A stretch of DNA of 12,335 bases, taken from Glaciecola sp. UBA1851. Lineage in GTDB: Bacteria > Pseudomonadota > Gammaproteobacteria > Enterobacterales > Alteromonadaceae. The position numbers were made by a program, and so were the translations under genes. This document shows positions 1 to 7,680 of the stretch, in pieces. The first letter of the stretch is position 1; every line of letters starts with the position of its first letter. Below the pieces are notes generated by a model. That model saw only the letters and a list, made by a program, of their open reading frames with translations, had not been told where the DNA came from and did no database searches. The stretch covers positions 1-12,335 of the forward strand of contig DDIL01000110.1 of the NCBI GenBank assembly GCA_002338515.1, given 5' to 3'.

Positions 1-278
1 CATATGTTGCTGTCACAGCAGTATCAACCGCGGTACAAGCTTCACGCACTCACTCTGACAAAAGTTTTTACCAACTACTGTTGAGTGAAAAGGCTTCAAT
101 TGCTGCATACAAAGGCCGTCAGTTATCTTTTGCTAAATCTACTCGGCAATTGCGTCAACCCCTGATACTTGCTCACGCAGGAGCATTAGTGACCAGCGCG
201 CCTTTGCCTGGATTTTTACATCAAACCAATGATTTAGATACCTTAGGTGCAAGCGTCACCGGGTGTAAGGAAAATTAA
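1..278 (+). CDS. ABC substrate-binding protein of PQQ-alcohol dehydrogenase system (C-terminal fragment)
   Basis: The reading frame is open from base 3 to the TAA at 276-278, so this is the 3' end of a gene that begins left of the window; about 91 residues are visible. The tail contains LRQPLILAHAGAL followed by GFLHQTNDLDTLG, which resembles the conserved C-terminus of the periplasmic substrate-binding proteins annotated with PQQ-dependent alcohol dehydrogenases. That resemblance is from memory, not a search. The next gene starts 1 nt after the stop, and the three genes that follow are the usual partners of this family, which supports the call. The TTG at 81 is internal and is not the start. 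The ligand is unknown for the family. Confidence 0.7.
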   Translation, partial: YVAVTAVSTAVQASRTHSDKSFYQLLLSEKASIAAYKGRQLSFAKSTRQLRQPLILAHAGALVTSAPLPGFLHQTNDLDTLGASVTGCKEN

Positions 279-279
279 T

Positions 280-1248
280 ATGCGCAAATCAAGTTTTATT
301 GTCCCTTGTCTTTTGTTGTTTAGTGTTTATTGCAATGCTTTGCCATACGCCTATGTAACCAACGAAAAAGATGACACTTTATCTATTATAGATATGAACA
401 GTTTCGAAGTTGTAGACACAATAGATATAGGTGACCGCCCTCGTGGTTTTATTTTAAGTGCGGATCAAAAACTTGCGTATATATGTGCGTCTGATTCTAA
501 TCGCATTCAAATTCTTGATTTAGAAACCCTGACTATTGTAGGTGATTTGCCATCTGGAGAAGACCCAGAAACCATTGCTTTACACCCAAATGGTACGACT
601 ATATATACCGCCAACGAAGATGATGCATTACTGACTGTGATTGATATTCCAAGCAAATCGGTGATTTCACAAATAGATGTGGGCGTTGAACCAGAAGGGC
701 TGGCAGTAAGCCATGATGGTAAAACCATGGTGGTAACGTCGGAAACAACCAATATGGTGCATTGGGTTGATACTAAAACGCATGAGAACATTGCTAATAG
801 CCTAGTTGCCGCGCGTCCTAGAGATGCGCATTTTAGTCTAAATGATGATTTATTATGGGTAAGTTCTGAAATTGGTGGCACCGTGTCAGTTTTTGATACC
901 ACCTCAAAAGAAAAAATCAAAGAAATAGAATTTAAAATAAAAGGGGTATTTAAAGATAAGATCCAGCCAGTTGGGATATTATTAATGAAAGACCAGCCCA
1001 AAGCATTTGTTGCGCTTGGCCCCGCCAACAGGGTTGCCGTTGTCAATACTGATACCTATGAAGTAGAAGATTACATATTAGTGGGTAGAAGAGTCTGGCA
1101 TCTTGCGTTTAATGAAGATCAATCCTTACTACTTACCACTAATGGCGTGAGTGGCGATGTGTCAGTGGTCGATGCAAATTCATACGATGTCGTAAAAACA
1201 GTAAAAGTGGGACGATACCCATGGGGTGTTGCAGTTAAATATAAATAA
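280..1248 (+). CDS. PQQ-dependent catabolism-associated YVTN beta-propeller protein
   Basis: This encodes 322 residues from ATG 280. The frame is open back to a GTG at 247, but 280 is preferred: an AAGGA at 267-271 lies 8 nt upstream, and the protein then begins with a clean signal peptide (MRK, a hydrophobic stretch, and probable cleavage after CNA at about residue 20). The mature protein is a chain of repeats of about 40 residues with the YVTNE, LSIIDM, VDTIDIG and PRGFILS pattern of YVTN/lactonase-type seven-bladed propellers. It should fold as a propeller in the periplasm. Members of this family sit beside PQQ-dependent alcohol dehydrogenases and ABC genes. The biochemical role is not established; a binding or scaffold function is inference. 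Confidence 0.85.
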   Translation: MRKSSFIVPCLLLFSVYCNALPYAYVTNEKDDTLSIIDMNSFEVVDTIDIGDRPRGFILSADQKLAYICASDSNRIQILDLETLTIVGDLPSGEDPETIALHPNGTTIYTANEDDALLTVIDIPSKSVISQIDVGVEPEGLAVSHDGKTMVVTSETTNMVHWVDTKTHENIANSLVAARPRDAHFSLNDDLLWVSSEIGGTVSVFDTTSKEKIKEIEFKIKGVFKDKIQPVGILLMKDQPKAFVALGPANRVAVVNTDTYEVEDYILVGRRVWHLAFNEDQSLLLTTNGVSGDVSVVDANSYDVVKTVKVGRYPWGVAVKYK

Positions 1249-1976
1249 TGAATATTTCGGTTAATCAACTAAGTTATCAATTTGGTAAAAACGCCGCATT
1301 GAATGACGTTTCATTTAGTCTAAAAGCAGGTTTCAATATTCTGCTTGGGCCTAATGGCGCAGGTAAAAGCACGTTATTTTCCCTGTTAACGGGTTTAAGA
1401 AAAGTAACCAATGGCGACATAAGTTTTAATCAGCAAAAGATGGAAAAGCAGCGCCAATCGATTTTAAGTAAAATAGGGGTAGTGTTCCAAGAAAATACTC
1501 TCGATCTCGACCTCAGTATCAAACAAAATTTAGGATATTTCGCATCTTTACATGGCTTATCTGAAGCAAAAGCATTAGCGAATATAGAAGACGTACTAAC
1601 ACAGCTAGCTCTGAATGATAGATTAAACGACAAAGTGCGCAATTTAAATGGAGGCCATCGCAGACGAGTTGAAATTGCACGTAGTTTATTGCATGAACCA
1701 ACTTTTCTTTTATTAGACGAACCTACCGTAGGACTGGATATTGCCTCTCGAAAGCTAATCCTAAACTTTGTGCGCAATTACGTTAAAAAACGTCAATCGA
1801 TTGTACTTTGGGCAACCCACTTGTTAGAAGAAGTGGAAACTGATGATGTCTTGTTATTGCTAATCAATGGCGAGGTTAAAGGTTTTGATCGTTGCCATAA
1901 ATTATTAACACAACACAAAATGGATAATGTATCAGAACTATTCACCAACCTTACTCAAGCAAAGGGGCATAAATAG
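1248..1976 (+). CDS. ABC transporter ATP-binding protein, PQQ-alcohol dehydrogenase system
   Basis: A 242-residue cytoplasmic ATPase with every nucleotide-binding motif: Walker A GPNGAGKST (residues 34-42), Q-loop Gln81, signature LNGGH (133-137) followed by RRRVEIAR, Walker B FLLLDEP (153-159) and H-loop His191. Replacement of the usual LSGGQ by xNGGH or xSGGH with RRRVE is typical of the subfamily linked to PQQ alcohol dehydrogenases. The start ATG shares its A with the TAA of the propeller gene (TAATG), and the permease starts immediately after the stop, so translation is probably coupled. It should energise the permease encoded next. The transported compound is unknown. Confidence 0.9.
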   Translation: MNISVNQLSYQFGKNAALNDVSFSLKAGFNILLGPNGAGKSTLFSLLTGLRKVTNGDISFNQQKMEKQRQSILSKIGVVFQENTLDLDLSIKQNLGYFASLHGLSEAKALANIEDVLTQLALNDRLNDKVRNLNGGHRRRVEIARSLLHEPTFLLLDEPTVGLDIASRKLILNFVRNYVKKRQSIVLWATHLLEEVETDDVLLLLINGEVKGFDRCHKLLTQHKMDNVSELFTNLTQAKGHK

Positions 1977-2762
1977 ATGTATTGGCGTTGCTTTTTGGGT
2001 GTATTAAAGCGTGAAATGCTAAAATTTTGGCAACAACGTTCACGATTACTCAGTGCGCTTGTGCGTCCCCTTTTATGGTTATTTGTTTTTGCAGCAGGGT
2101 TTAGATCAGCGCTTGGTCTATCTATGATAGAGCCATATGAATCCTACATTTTATACGAGGAATATATCGTACCGGGCCTCGCCGCTATGATTATATTATT
2201 CAATAGCATGCAAAGCTCGCTATCCATGGTTTATGACCGTGAAATGGGTAGCATGAAGGTGTTATTGATGAGCCCATTTCCAAGAGAGTTTTTGCTGTGT
2301 AGCAAGTTGATTGGCAATACATTAATTTCTGCTATACAAGTTTATATCTTTCTATTGTTTGCATTATTAGTGGATGTTGAATTAAGCTTTTTGGGTTATG
2401 TATATGCGTTCCCAGTGATTTTTCTATTAGCACTTTTCCTTGGCTCTATTGGGTTATTATTAGCTAACAATATTAAACAACTCGAAAACTTTGCTGGCGT
2501 CATGAACTTTGTTATCTTCCCCATGTTCTTTTTGTCTAGCGCCCTATATCCACTTTGGAAAATGCGAGAAGCCAGTGAAGTCTTATATTGGATATGTCAA
2601 TTCAATCCATTTACTAGTGGTGTGGAACTCTTGCGTTATAGTTTCTATGAAAAATTTGACGCGCAATATTTAGTCGTCGTTGTATGCGTCACTGTTATAT
2701 GTTTTATTGCTGCGGTACGCAGTTTTGAGCCTAAGGGCAATAAAATAAAGAAAGTATCATAA
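1977..2762 (+). CDS. ABC-2 type transporter permease, PQQ-alcohol dehydrogenase system
   Basis: A 261-residue integral membrane protein with about six hydrophobic segments, near residues 25-47, 62-84, 112-134, 140-163, 172-193 and 229-248. The cytoplasmic loop YDREMGSMKVLLMSPFPR (86-103) and FFLSSALYPLWKMR (184-197) are characteristic of ABC-2 permeases. Its ATG directly follows the TAG of the ATPase gene. ABC-2 permeases are usually exporters, which fits poorly with the substrate-binding protein upstream, so direction and cargo remain open. It is the last gene of the ABC block. The next gene starts 13 nt later and may belong to the same transcript. Confidence 0.88.
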   Translation: MYWRCFLGVLKREMLKFWQQRSRLLSALVRPLLWLFVFAAGFRSALGLSMIEPYESYILYEEYIVPGLAAMIILFNSMQSSLSMVYDREMGSMKVLLMSPFPREFLLCSKLIGNTLISAIQVYIFLLFALLVDVELSFLGYVYAFPVIFLLALFLGSIGLLLANNIKQLENFAGVMNFVIFPMFFLSSALYPLWKMREASEVLYWICQFNPFTSGVELLRYSFYEKFDAQYLVVVVCVTVICFIAAVRSFEPKGNKIKKVS

Positions 2763-2766
2763 AAAT

Positions 2767-2771
2767 GAGAG
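2767..2771 (+). promoter_or_regulatory. Ribosome binding site deciding a TTG start
   Basis: GAGAG lies 4 nt before the TTG at 2776. The frame is closed by a TAA at 2746-2748, and no ATG or GTG occurs between that stop and 2776, so TTG is the first usable start. An ATG at 2765 is in another frame and stops after six codons. Confidence 0.5.
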
Positions 2772-2775
2772 TAAA

Positions 2776-4275
2776 TTGGATTTAGAAGACACCCCGATCA
2801 CGATACACCATGTAGACCAATATCCTGCGGTTGATATTGATTGTCTAATTTTTCCTGTGTTTAAACATGACCTATCACTCAATAACATACCAATTAATAA
2901 TAGTGCGTTAGACCATATAAAATCTGTCATTGATTATGAAAATTTTACTGGGGAAGCAAGCGAAATAGTTATCACTCATGGGGATGCAAACGGGAAGGTA
3001 AGAAAGTTTGTTGTTATTGGTTTGGGTGAGCAAGATTCAAGTAATATTTCGAGTTTGCGCAAAGCGCTTTCAAGTATGTTTGCAACATTATCTAAACATA
3101 ATCAAACTCACCTAGGTTTATGCATACCAAGTGCGTTAAATGATTATGTTTACCGTATGTTTGAAGCCAGCGTATATAGTTTTTGCGGTGCCCAATATCA
3201 ATTCCATGGCTATAAAACAAAAGCTCAGCCCTTTCATCCTAAAATACTAAGCTGTTTTACAGAAAGCGAAAAAGCACTAAACGCTGCGCTACCATTCTTA
3301 ATGGCTGAACAAATAGGGATAGCGACGACAAAAGACTTAGCTAACATGCCAGCTAACATATGTACGCCAGATTATTTAGCCAAGCAATGCGAATGGCTCG
3401 GCTCACAGTTTAATAAAATAACCACCACTATCATTGACGAACAGGCATTGTTCGAGCTAAATATGCATAGTTATCTTGCAGTAAACCAAGCGTCAAGCTA
3501 CCGCGCCAATATGCCCGTGATGGAATATAAAGGAGCCGATGAAAACCATGCACCTATTGTTCTGATTGGTAAGGGCGTTACTTTTGATACAGGGGGTATT
3601 TCTATCAAAGGCGCTGCTGGCATGGAATCCATGATTTACGATATGGCAGGCGCTGCCAGCGTATTCGGATTAATGCATGCCATCGCCATATTAGATTTGA
3701 AAATAAACGTTGTAGTCATTCTCGCTACAGCTGAAAACTGTGTTGATGGAAATGCATACCGACCCGGTGATGTGTTAGAAACTATGAGTGGACAAACGGT
3801 AGAAGTGATCAGCACGGATGCCGAGGGACGACTACTACTTTGCGATGCAATAAGCTACGCGAAATGCTTTAATCCATCTTACGTTATCGATATTGCAACT
3901 TTAACAGGCGCAGCTATTACAAGCCTTGGCCATCATGCAACAGGACTAATGAGTAATGACGAAACATTGCAAACTGCGTTAATTTCTGCAGGTAAAGCCC
4001 GACATGATAGAGCGTGGGCATTTCCTTTGTGGAATGAATATATGGCAACATTAGAATCCACTTCAGCAGATATCAAAAACACCGGGAGCAATTCGCCTGG
4101 CATGATCACCGCAGGCTGTTTTCTATCTAAATTTGCAACAGGAGTGCGATGGGCTCACCTTGATGTTGCTGGCACGAGCTTCACTTATGGTAAGCAAAAT
4201 ACAGCAACCGGTAGGCCACTACCGATGTTGTTAAAGTTCATTGCAGAACAAGCTCATGCTTTAGTCGTGCAATAA
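2776..4275 (+). CDS. M17 leucyl aminopeptidase (PepA family)
   Basis: A 499-residue cytosolic aminopeptidase, close to the 503 residues of E. coli PepA. Every catalytic and metal-binding residue of PepA is present at a constant offset of four: Lys266 and Asp271 in GKGVTFDTGG, catalytic Lys278, Asp289 in YDMAGA, then Asp348, Glu350 and Arg352 in STDAEGRL. The family signature NTDAEGRL carries Ser for Asn. The N-terminal part (to about residue 160) is the variable domain and the rest is the two-metal peptidase domain. The enzyme should remove N-terminal residues from peptides with two divalent metals and is usually hexameric. It lies 13 nt after the ABC permease and 91 nt before pqqA, both on the same strand. 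Trimming of the PQQ precursor is therefore possible, but this is inference; it could be a general aminopeptidase or, like PepA, have a DNA-binding role. Confidence 0.92.
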   Translation: MDLEDTPITIHHVDQYPAVDIDCLIFPVFKHDLSLNNIPINNSALDHIKSVIDYENFTGEASEIVITHGDANGKVRKFVVIGLGEQDSSNISSLRKALSSMFATLSKHNQTHLGLCIPSALNDYVYRMFEASVYSFCGAQYQFHGYKTKAQPFHPKILSCFTESEKALNAALPFLMAEQIGIATTKDLANMPANICTPDYLAKQCEWLGSQFNKITTTIIDEQALFELNMHSYLAVNQASSYRANMPVMEYKGADENHAPIVLIGKGVTFDTGGISIKGAAGMESMIYDMAGAASVFGLMHAIAILDLKINVVVILATAENCVDGNAYRPGDVLETMSGQTVEVISTDAEGRLLLCDAISYAKCFNPSYVIDIATLTGAAITSLGHHATGLMSNDETLQTALISAGKARHDRAWAFPLWNEYMATLESTSADIKNTGSNSPGMITAGCFLSKFATGVRWAHLDVAGTSFTYGKQNTATGRPLPMLLKFIAEQAHALVVQ

Positions 4276-4295
4276 GTACTGCAATAATTCCTACT

Positions 4296-4324
4296 TTAGT
4301 ACCATTTTTAAAATGTGCTATATT
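4296..4324 (+). promoter_or_regulatory. Candidate sigma-70 promoter for pqqA
   Basis: An extended -10 (TG, one base, TATATT at 4319-4324) lies 17 nt downstream of TTAGTA (4296-4301), a 4/6 match to the -35 consensus. Transcription would start near 4331, giving a leader of about 36 nt before the pqqA ATG. The -35 lies inside an inverted repeat, GTACT (4276-4280) and AGTAC (4298-4302). This is a reading by eye only. Confidence 0.4.
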
Positions 4325-4366
4325 GCCTATACTTTCTTCCGTACATTAACAAGCGGAGCAAGTAAT

Positions 4367-4438
4367 ATGTGGAAAAAACCTGAGTATCAAGAAATGAGAC
4401 TAGGATTCGAAGTAACTTTATACATCAACAACAGATAA
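4367..4438 (+). CDS. pqqA: PQQ precursor peptide PqqA
   Basis: A 23-residue peptide. It begins MWKKPEY, and its core RLGFEVTLY matches the RIGFEVTxY core of known PqqA peptides. Glu15 and Tyr19 stand in the required E-x3-Y arrangement; these two side chains become the PQQ skeleton. The ATG at 4367 has GGAG at 4355-4358, 8 nt upstream, the strongest ribosome binding site in the cluster. The peptide is bound by PqqD, cross-linked by PqqE and then proteolysed. It has its own candidate promoter and is followed by a hairpin terminator, consistent with the peptide being made in excess over the enzymes. Confidence 0.95.
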   Translation: MWKKPEYQEMRLGFEVTLYINNR

Positions 4439-4463
4439 TTTGATTGTAAAAGTTTAATTTTTT

Positions 4464-4488
4464 AAAGGTTGCTAAGGCAACCTTTTTT
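4464..4488 (+). terminator. Intrinsic terminator/attenuator between pqqA and pqqB
   Basis: A hairpin with GGTTGC (4467-4472), loop TAAG and GCAACC (4477-4482), extended by AAA (4464-4466) pairing with TTT (4483-4485), is followed by a run of six T (4483-4488). It sits 25 nt after the pqqA stop and 39 nt before the pqqB start. I see no other good promoter before pqqB, so partial read-through would supply pqqB-E. Confidence 0.75.
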
Positions 4489-4527
4489 GTCTAAAGCGTT
4501 AGCGATTTCTTACAAAGGCTTCTAAAT

Positions 4528-5448
4528 ATGCAAATCCTAATTTTAGGTGCAGGTGCTGGAGGCGGAGTGCCTCAATGGAATTGCCATTGCGATGTGTGTG
4601 CTGGTATTCGTCATAAAAAAATCAATGCAAAAGAACGAACGCAATCAAGTATCGCAGTAAGCAGTGACGGGAAGGATTGGATATTAATTAACGCCTCTCC
4701 TGATTTACGTCAACAAATAAACCACGAACCCAAACTTTGGCCTGAAGATGGCGTGAAGCGCGGCACCTGCATAACGTCAATCATTTTAACCGATAGCCAA
4801 ATAGATCACACTACAGGTTTGTTAACTTTGCGCGAGGGCCTGCCTCTTCCTGTGCACTGTACCGATGTAGTTTATGAAGACTTAACTACAGGGTTTCCCT
4901 TATTTAACATGTTAAAACATTGGCACGGAGGGTTGCAAAGAAGAGTGATAGAAACCGATCATACTGCGGCATTTAAACCAGAAGGTTGTGGTACGTTAGA
5001 GTTTAAGCCAGTCGTACTCGAGTCAAATGCCCCTCCCTATTCCAAATATCGAGACAACATCGTGCCTGGCAATAATATCGGATTAAAAATTACCGATACT
5101 GAAACAAACAAAGTGTTGTTCTATGCACCAGGTTGTATGCAAGCTAGTCCGTTAGTGAAACAAATGCTAAGTGAAGCAGATTGTGTGCTATTTGACGGTA
5201 CGTTATGGCTAGACGATGAAATGATATCAAATGGCTTTAGTGATCGCTTAGGTACCCAAATGGGACATATGCCAGTAAATGGCGAAAATGGTGCGATTGC
5301 CATGCTAAATGAATATGACATAGAGCGTAAAATACTGATACATATCAACAACACTAACCCTGTATTAAATGAAGATTCTAGTGCTTACGAAGCACTGACA
5401 AAACAGAATATTGAACTGGCCTATGACGGCATGGAAATTACTCTGTAG
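4528..5448 (+). CDS. pqqB: PQQ biosynthesis protein PqqB
   Basis: A 306-residue metallo-beta-lactamase-fold protein, the usual length for PqqB. The N-terminus has the glycine-rich LILGAGAGGGVPQWNCHCDVC, with zinc-type cysteines 19, 21 and 24. Then come SPDLRQQI and DSQIDHTTGLLTLREG, a PqqB hallmark that replaces the usual HxHxDH motif. The C-terminal part has HINNTNPVL. PqqB is an iron-dependent hydroxylase acting on the cross-linked Glu-Tyr intermediate before PqqC. The ATG at 4528 has AAAGG at 4514-4518. The gene follows the pqqA terminator and precedes pqqC by 31 nt. Confidence 0.95.
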   Translation: MQILILGAGAGGGVPQWNCHCDVCAGIRHKKINAKERTQSSIAVSSDGKDWILINASPDLRQQINHEPKLWPEDGVKRGTCITSIILTDSQIDHTTGLLTLREGLPLPVHCTDVVYEDLTTGFPLFNMLKHWHGGLQRRVIETDHTAAFKPEGCGTLEFKPVVLESNAPPYSKYRDNIVPGNNIGLKITDTETNKVLFYAPGCMQASPLVKQMLSEADCVLFDGTLWLDDEMISNGFSDRLGTQMGHMPVNGENGAIAMLNEYDIERKILIHINNTNPVLNEDSSAYEALTKQNIELAYDGMEITL

Positions 5449-5479
5449 TTTAAAAAATTAAGTTAATGGACACGCAACA

Positions 5480-6235
5480 ATGACCAAACAAGCATTAAGT
5501 AAAGAAGAATTTGAACAAGCGCTAAGGGCGAAAGAAAAGTACTACCATATTAATCATCCTTTCCATAAACGGATGAATAACGGTGAATGTAGCAAAGAAG
5601 AAATTCAAGGTTGGGTCGCAAACAGACTGTACTATCAAATCGCTATTCCAGTAAAAGATGCAGCGGTGCTAGCAAATTGTCCAGATATGGCTACTCGAAG
5701 AAAGTGGATCCAACGCATCATTGATCACGATGGACGTGATGGCGAAGAAGGATTAGGCGGGATTGAAGCTTGGCTTCGTTTAGGTGAAGCGGTTGGTCTA
5801 AATAGAGAAGAACTATTAGATGAGAGACACTTGTTACCCGCAGTAAAATTTGCGGTAGGTGCTTATGTTAACTTTGTTAGGCGTGCAAGCTGGGAAGAAG
5901 CAGCATGCTCTTCATTAACCGAGATGTTTGCTCCAAAAATCCACCAGAGTCGTCTTGATACATGGCCAGAACATTACGACTGGATAGATCCAGACGGATT
6001 CAAATATTTTCAAATGCGATTAAGCCAAGCTAGACGAGACGTGCAGCATGGACTGGCTATCACGTTAGATCATTTTGTGACCCGCGAGCAACAAGATAAG
6101 GCACTAAATATTTTACAATTTAAATTAGATGTACTGTGGTGTGTTGCCGATGCAATTTGTTTAGCCTACGAGCATAAACGCGTACCTTACGATGGTATTG
6201 CCAACCAATCTATTAGTCATAAAGGTATGCTATGA
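5480..6235 (+). CDS. pqqC: Pyrroloquinoline-quinone synthase PqqC
   Basis: A 251-residue cofactor-free oxidase that performs the last step, ring closure and eight-electron oxidation of AHQQ to PQQ in the cytoplasm. Residues match Klebsiella PqqC closely: His23 in YHINHPFH, Arg49 and Gln53 in VANRLYYQ, His83 in IDHDG, His155 in KIHQSRLD, Tyr176, Arg180 and Lys215 in LQFKLD. These correspond to Klebsiella His24, Arg50, Gln54, His84, His154, Tyr175, Arg179 and Lys214. The loop GRDGEEGLGG near residue 90 is about two residues longer than in Klebsiella. Its ribosome binding site is weak (TGGA, 9 nt upstream). Its stop overlaps the pqqD start by 4 nt. Confidence 0.96.
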   Translation: MTKQALSKEEFEQALRAKEKYYHINHPFHKRMNNGECSKEEIQGWVANRLYYQIAIPVKDAAVLANCPDMATRRKWIQRIIDHDGRDGEEGLGGIEAWLRLGEAVGLNREELLDERHLLPAVKFAVGAYVNFVRRASWEEAACSSLTEMFAPKIHQSRLDTWPEHYDWIDPDGFKYFQMRLSQARRDVQHGLAITLDHFVTREQQDKALNILQFKLDVLWCVADAICLAYEHKRVPYDGIANQSISHKGML

Positions 6236-6501
6236 GCAACTCTCCTAAGCTCAACCCTTTGTATCGTTTACAGTTTGAAAAGGCACAAAACTGTTATGTA
6301 TTGCTTTATCCAGAAGGTATGGTAAAACTGAGCGATTCTGCTTCTGAAGTTTTGACGCTTGTTGATGGAAGTACTAGCGACGGAGACATCGTAAAAGCCT
6401 TACAGCAAAAATTTCCAGATGCCGCCGACCTCATAGAAGCCGATGTTAAAGAATTCCTTGTTGATGCCTTAGAAAAAGGCTGGATAAAATATGATCGATG
6501 A
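6232..6501 (+). CDS. pqqD: PqqA-binding chaperone PqqD
   Basis: An 89-residue RiPP recognition element protein. It has RLQFEKAQNCYVLLYPEGMVKL, the strand-rich part that binds the PqqA leader, followed by SASEVLTLVDG and DVKEFLVDALEKGWI in the helical part. PqqD binds PqqA and docks on PqqE. The start ATGA overlaps the pqqC stop and the 3' end overlaps pqqE by 11 nt, so C, D and E are probably translationally coupled. It is a separate gene here, not fused to pqqC or pqqE as in some bacteria. Confidence 0.95.
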   Translation: MSNSPKLNPLYRLQFEKAQNCYVLLYPEGMVKLSDSASEVLTLVDGSTSDGDIVKALQQKFPDAADLIEADVKEFLVDALEKGWIKYDR

Positions 6502-7657
6502 GAACAAAGATAATCTAAGTGGCGAAGCTAACAGCACAAAACACGATGTTGGCCCTCCTTTATGGCTGCTTGCGGAATTAACCTACGAATGTCCTTTGCA
6601 TTGCCCTTATTGCTCTAACCCTATGAACATGGAAGGCAAGGAACTAGAAATAGATACTCAAAAGTGGTTAGAAGTATTATCCCAAGCACGCGAGATGGGA
6701 GCAGTTCAGCTTGGCTTTTCTGGCGGTGAACCGCTGCTTCGAAAAGACTTAGAAGTTTTGGTAAAACACGCAAAAGAACTTGGCTTTTACACCAACCTAA
6801 TTACTTCTGGTATTGGTCTGACAGAGCGTAGAATAGCGAATTTGAAAGAGGCTGGTCTTGACCATATTCAACTAAGTTTTCAAGCAGCCAACGCTGAAGC
6901 AAACGATCTTATTGGCAATAAACGACACTCATTTGAACAAAAGCGAAAAGTAGCCAAATTAGTTAAGCAATATGACTACCCTATGGTACTTAATTTTTGT
7001 ATTACTGCACAAAATATTGAGCAAATTGATGATGTAATGGATTTAAGCACAGAGCTAAATGCAGATTTTGTAGAGTTAGCCACTGTGCAATATTATGGTT
7101 GGGCCTATGAAAATAGAGATCATTTATTACCGACTAATTCGCAACTAGTGTTAGCAGAAGAATATGTCAATAAATTTCGAGACCAACAAAACGGCCAAGG
7201 CCCGAAATTTATATTTGTAACGCCTGACTACTATGAGACCCGTCCAAAAGCGTGTATGAACGGCTGGGGAAGCACATTTTTAACGGTCACACCTGATGGC
7301 ACATGCTTACCTTGTCACAGTGCTAAAATATTACCGTTAGAATTTCCTAATGTGAAAGACAAATCTATTCACGATATTTGGCATAAAGATTTTAGTTTCA
7401 ATCATTTTAGAGGCTATGACTGGATGCCATCGCCTTGCCGAGATTGTGACGAAAAAGAAAAAGATTTTGGCGGATGCAGATGCCAAGCATTTATGTTAAC
7501 TGGCGATATGCATAAAACCGACCCAGTATGTGATAAATCTCCCGATCACCATTTGATTACAGATGTTATTAATAAAGCTGGAGAAGAACCAAGCGTAGCA
7601 CTAAAATATCGAGTGTTAACTAAAGATAAAATAAACATAAAAGAATTGAATGAGTAA
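6491..7657 (+). CDS. pqqE: PqqA peptide cyclase PqqE (radical SAM, SPASM)
   Basis: A 388-residue radical-SAM enzyme that makes the carbon-carbon bond between PqqA Glu15 and Tyr19. The SAM cluster motif CPLHCPYC gives Cys34, Cys38 and Cys41 (CX3CX2C), and GFSGGEP (75-81) is the SAM-binding glycine motif. The C-terminal SPASM domain has the cysteine set 255, 272, 275, 316, 319, 329, 331 and 347 for two auxiliary iron-sulfur clusters. The start at 6491 lies inside pqqD in another frame. An ATG 7 nt further on is out of frame. The N-terminal extension before the barrel is about 20 residues, hydrophilic and slightly long. Confidence 0.96.
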   Translation: MIDENKDNLSGEANSTKHDVGPPLWLLAELTYECPLHCPYCSNPMNMEGKELEIDTQKWLEVLSQAREMGAVQLGFSGGEPLLRKDLEVLVKHAKELGFYTNLITSGIGLTERRIANLKEAGLDHIQLSFQAANAEANDLIGNKRHSFEQKRKVAKLVKQYDYPMVLNFCITAQNIEQIDDVMDLSTELNADFVELATVQYYGWAYENRDHLLPTNSQLVLAEEYVNKFRDQQNGQGPKFIFVTPDYYETRPKACMNGWGSTFLTVTPDGTCLPCHSAKILPLEFPNVKDKSIHDIWHKDFSFNHFRGYDWMPSPCRDCDEKEKDFGGCRCQAFMLTGDMHKTDPVCDKSPDHHLITDVINKAGEEPSVALKYRVLTKDKINIKELNE

Positions 7658-7680
7658 TATGTTTCAGACCACGATTACAG

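Noticed and set aside
247..279. GTG at 247 as the start of the propeller protein
   Set aside because: It would overlap the upstream gene and put 11 polar residues before the signal peptide; ATG 280 has a good ribosome binding site.
507..1046. A minus-strand open frame of 179 codons inside the propeller gene
   Set aside because: It is the antisense shadow of the repeat-rich propeller CDS; no independent support such as a ribosome binding site or domain.
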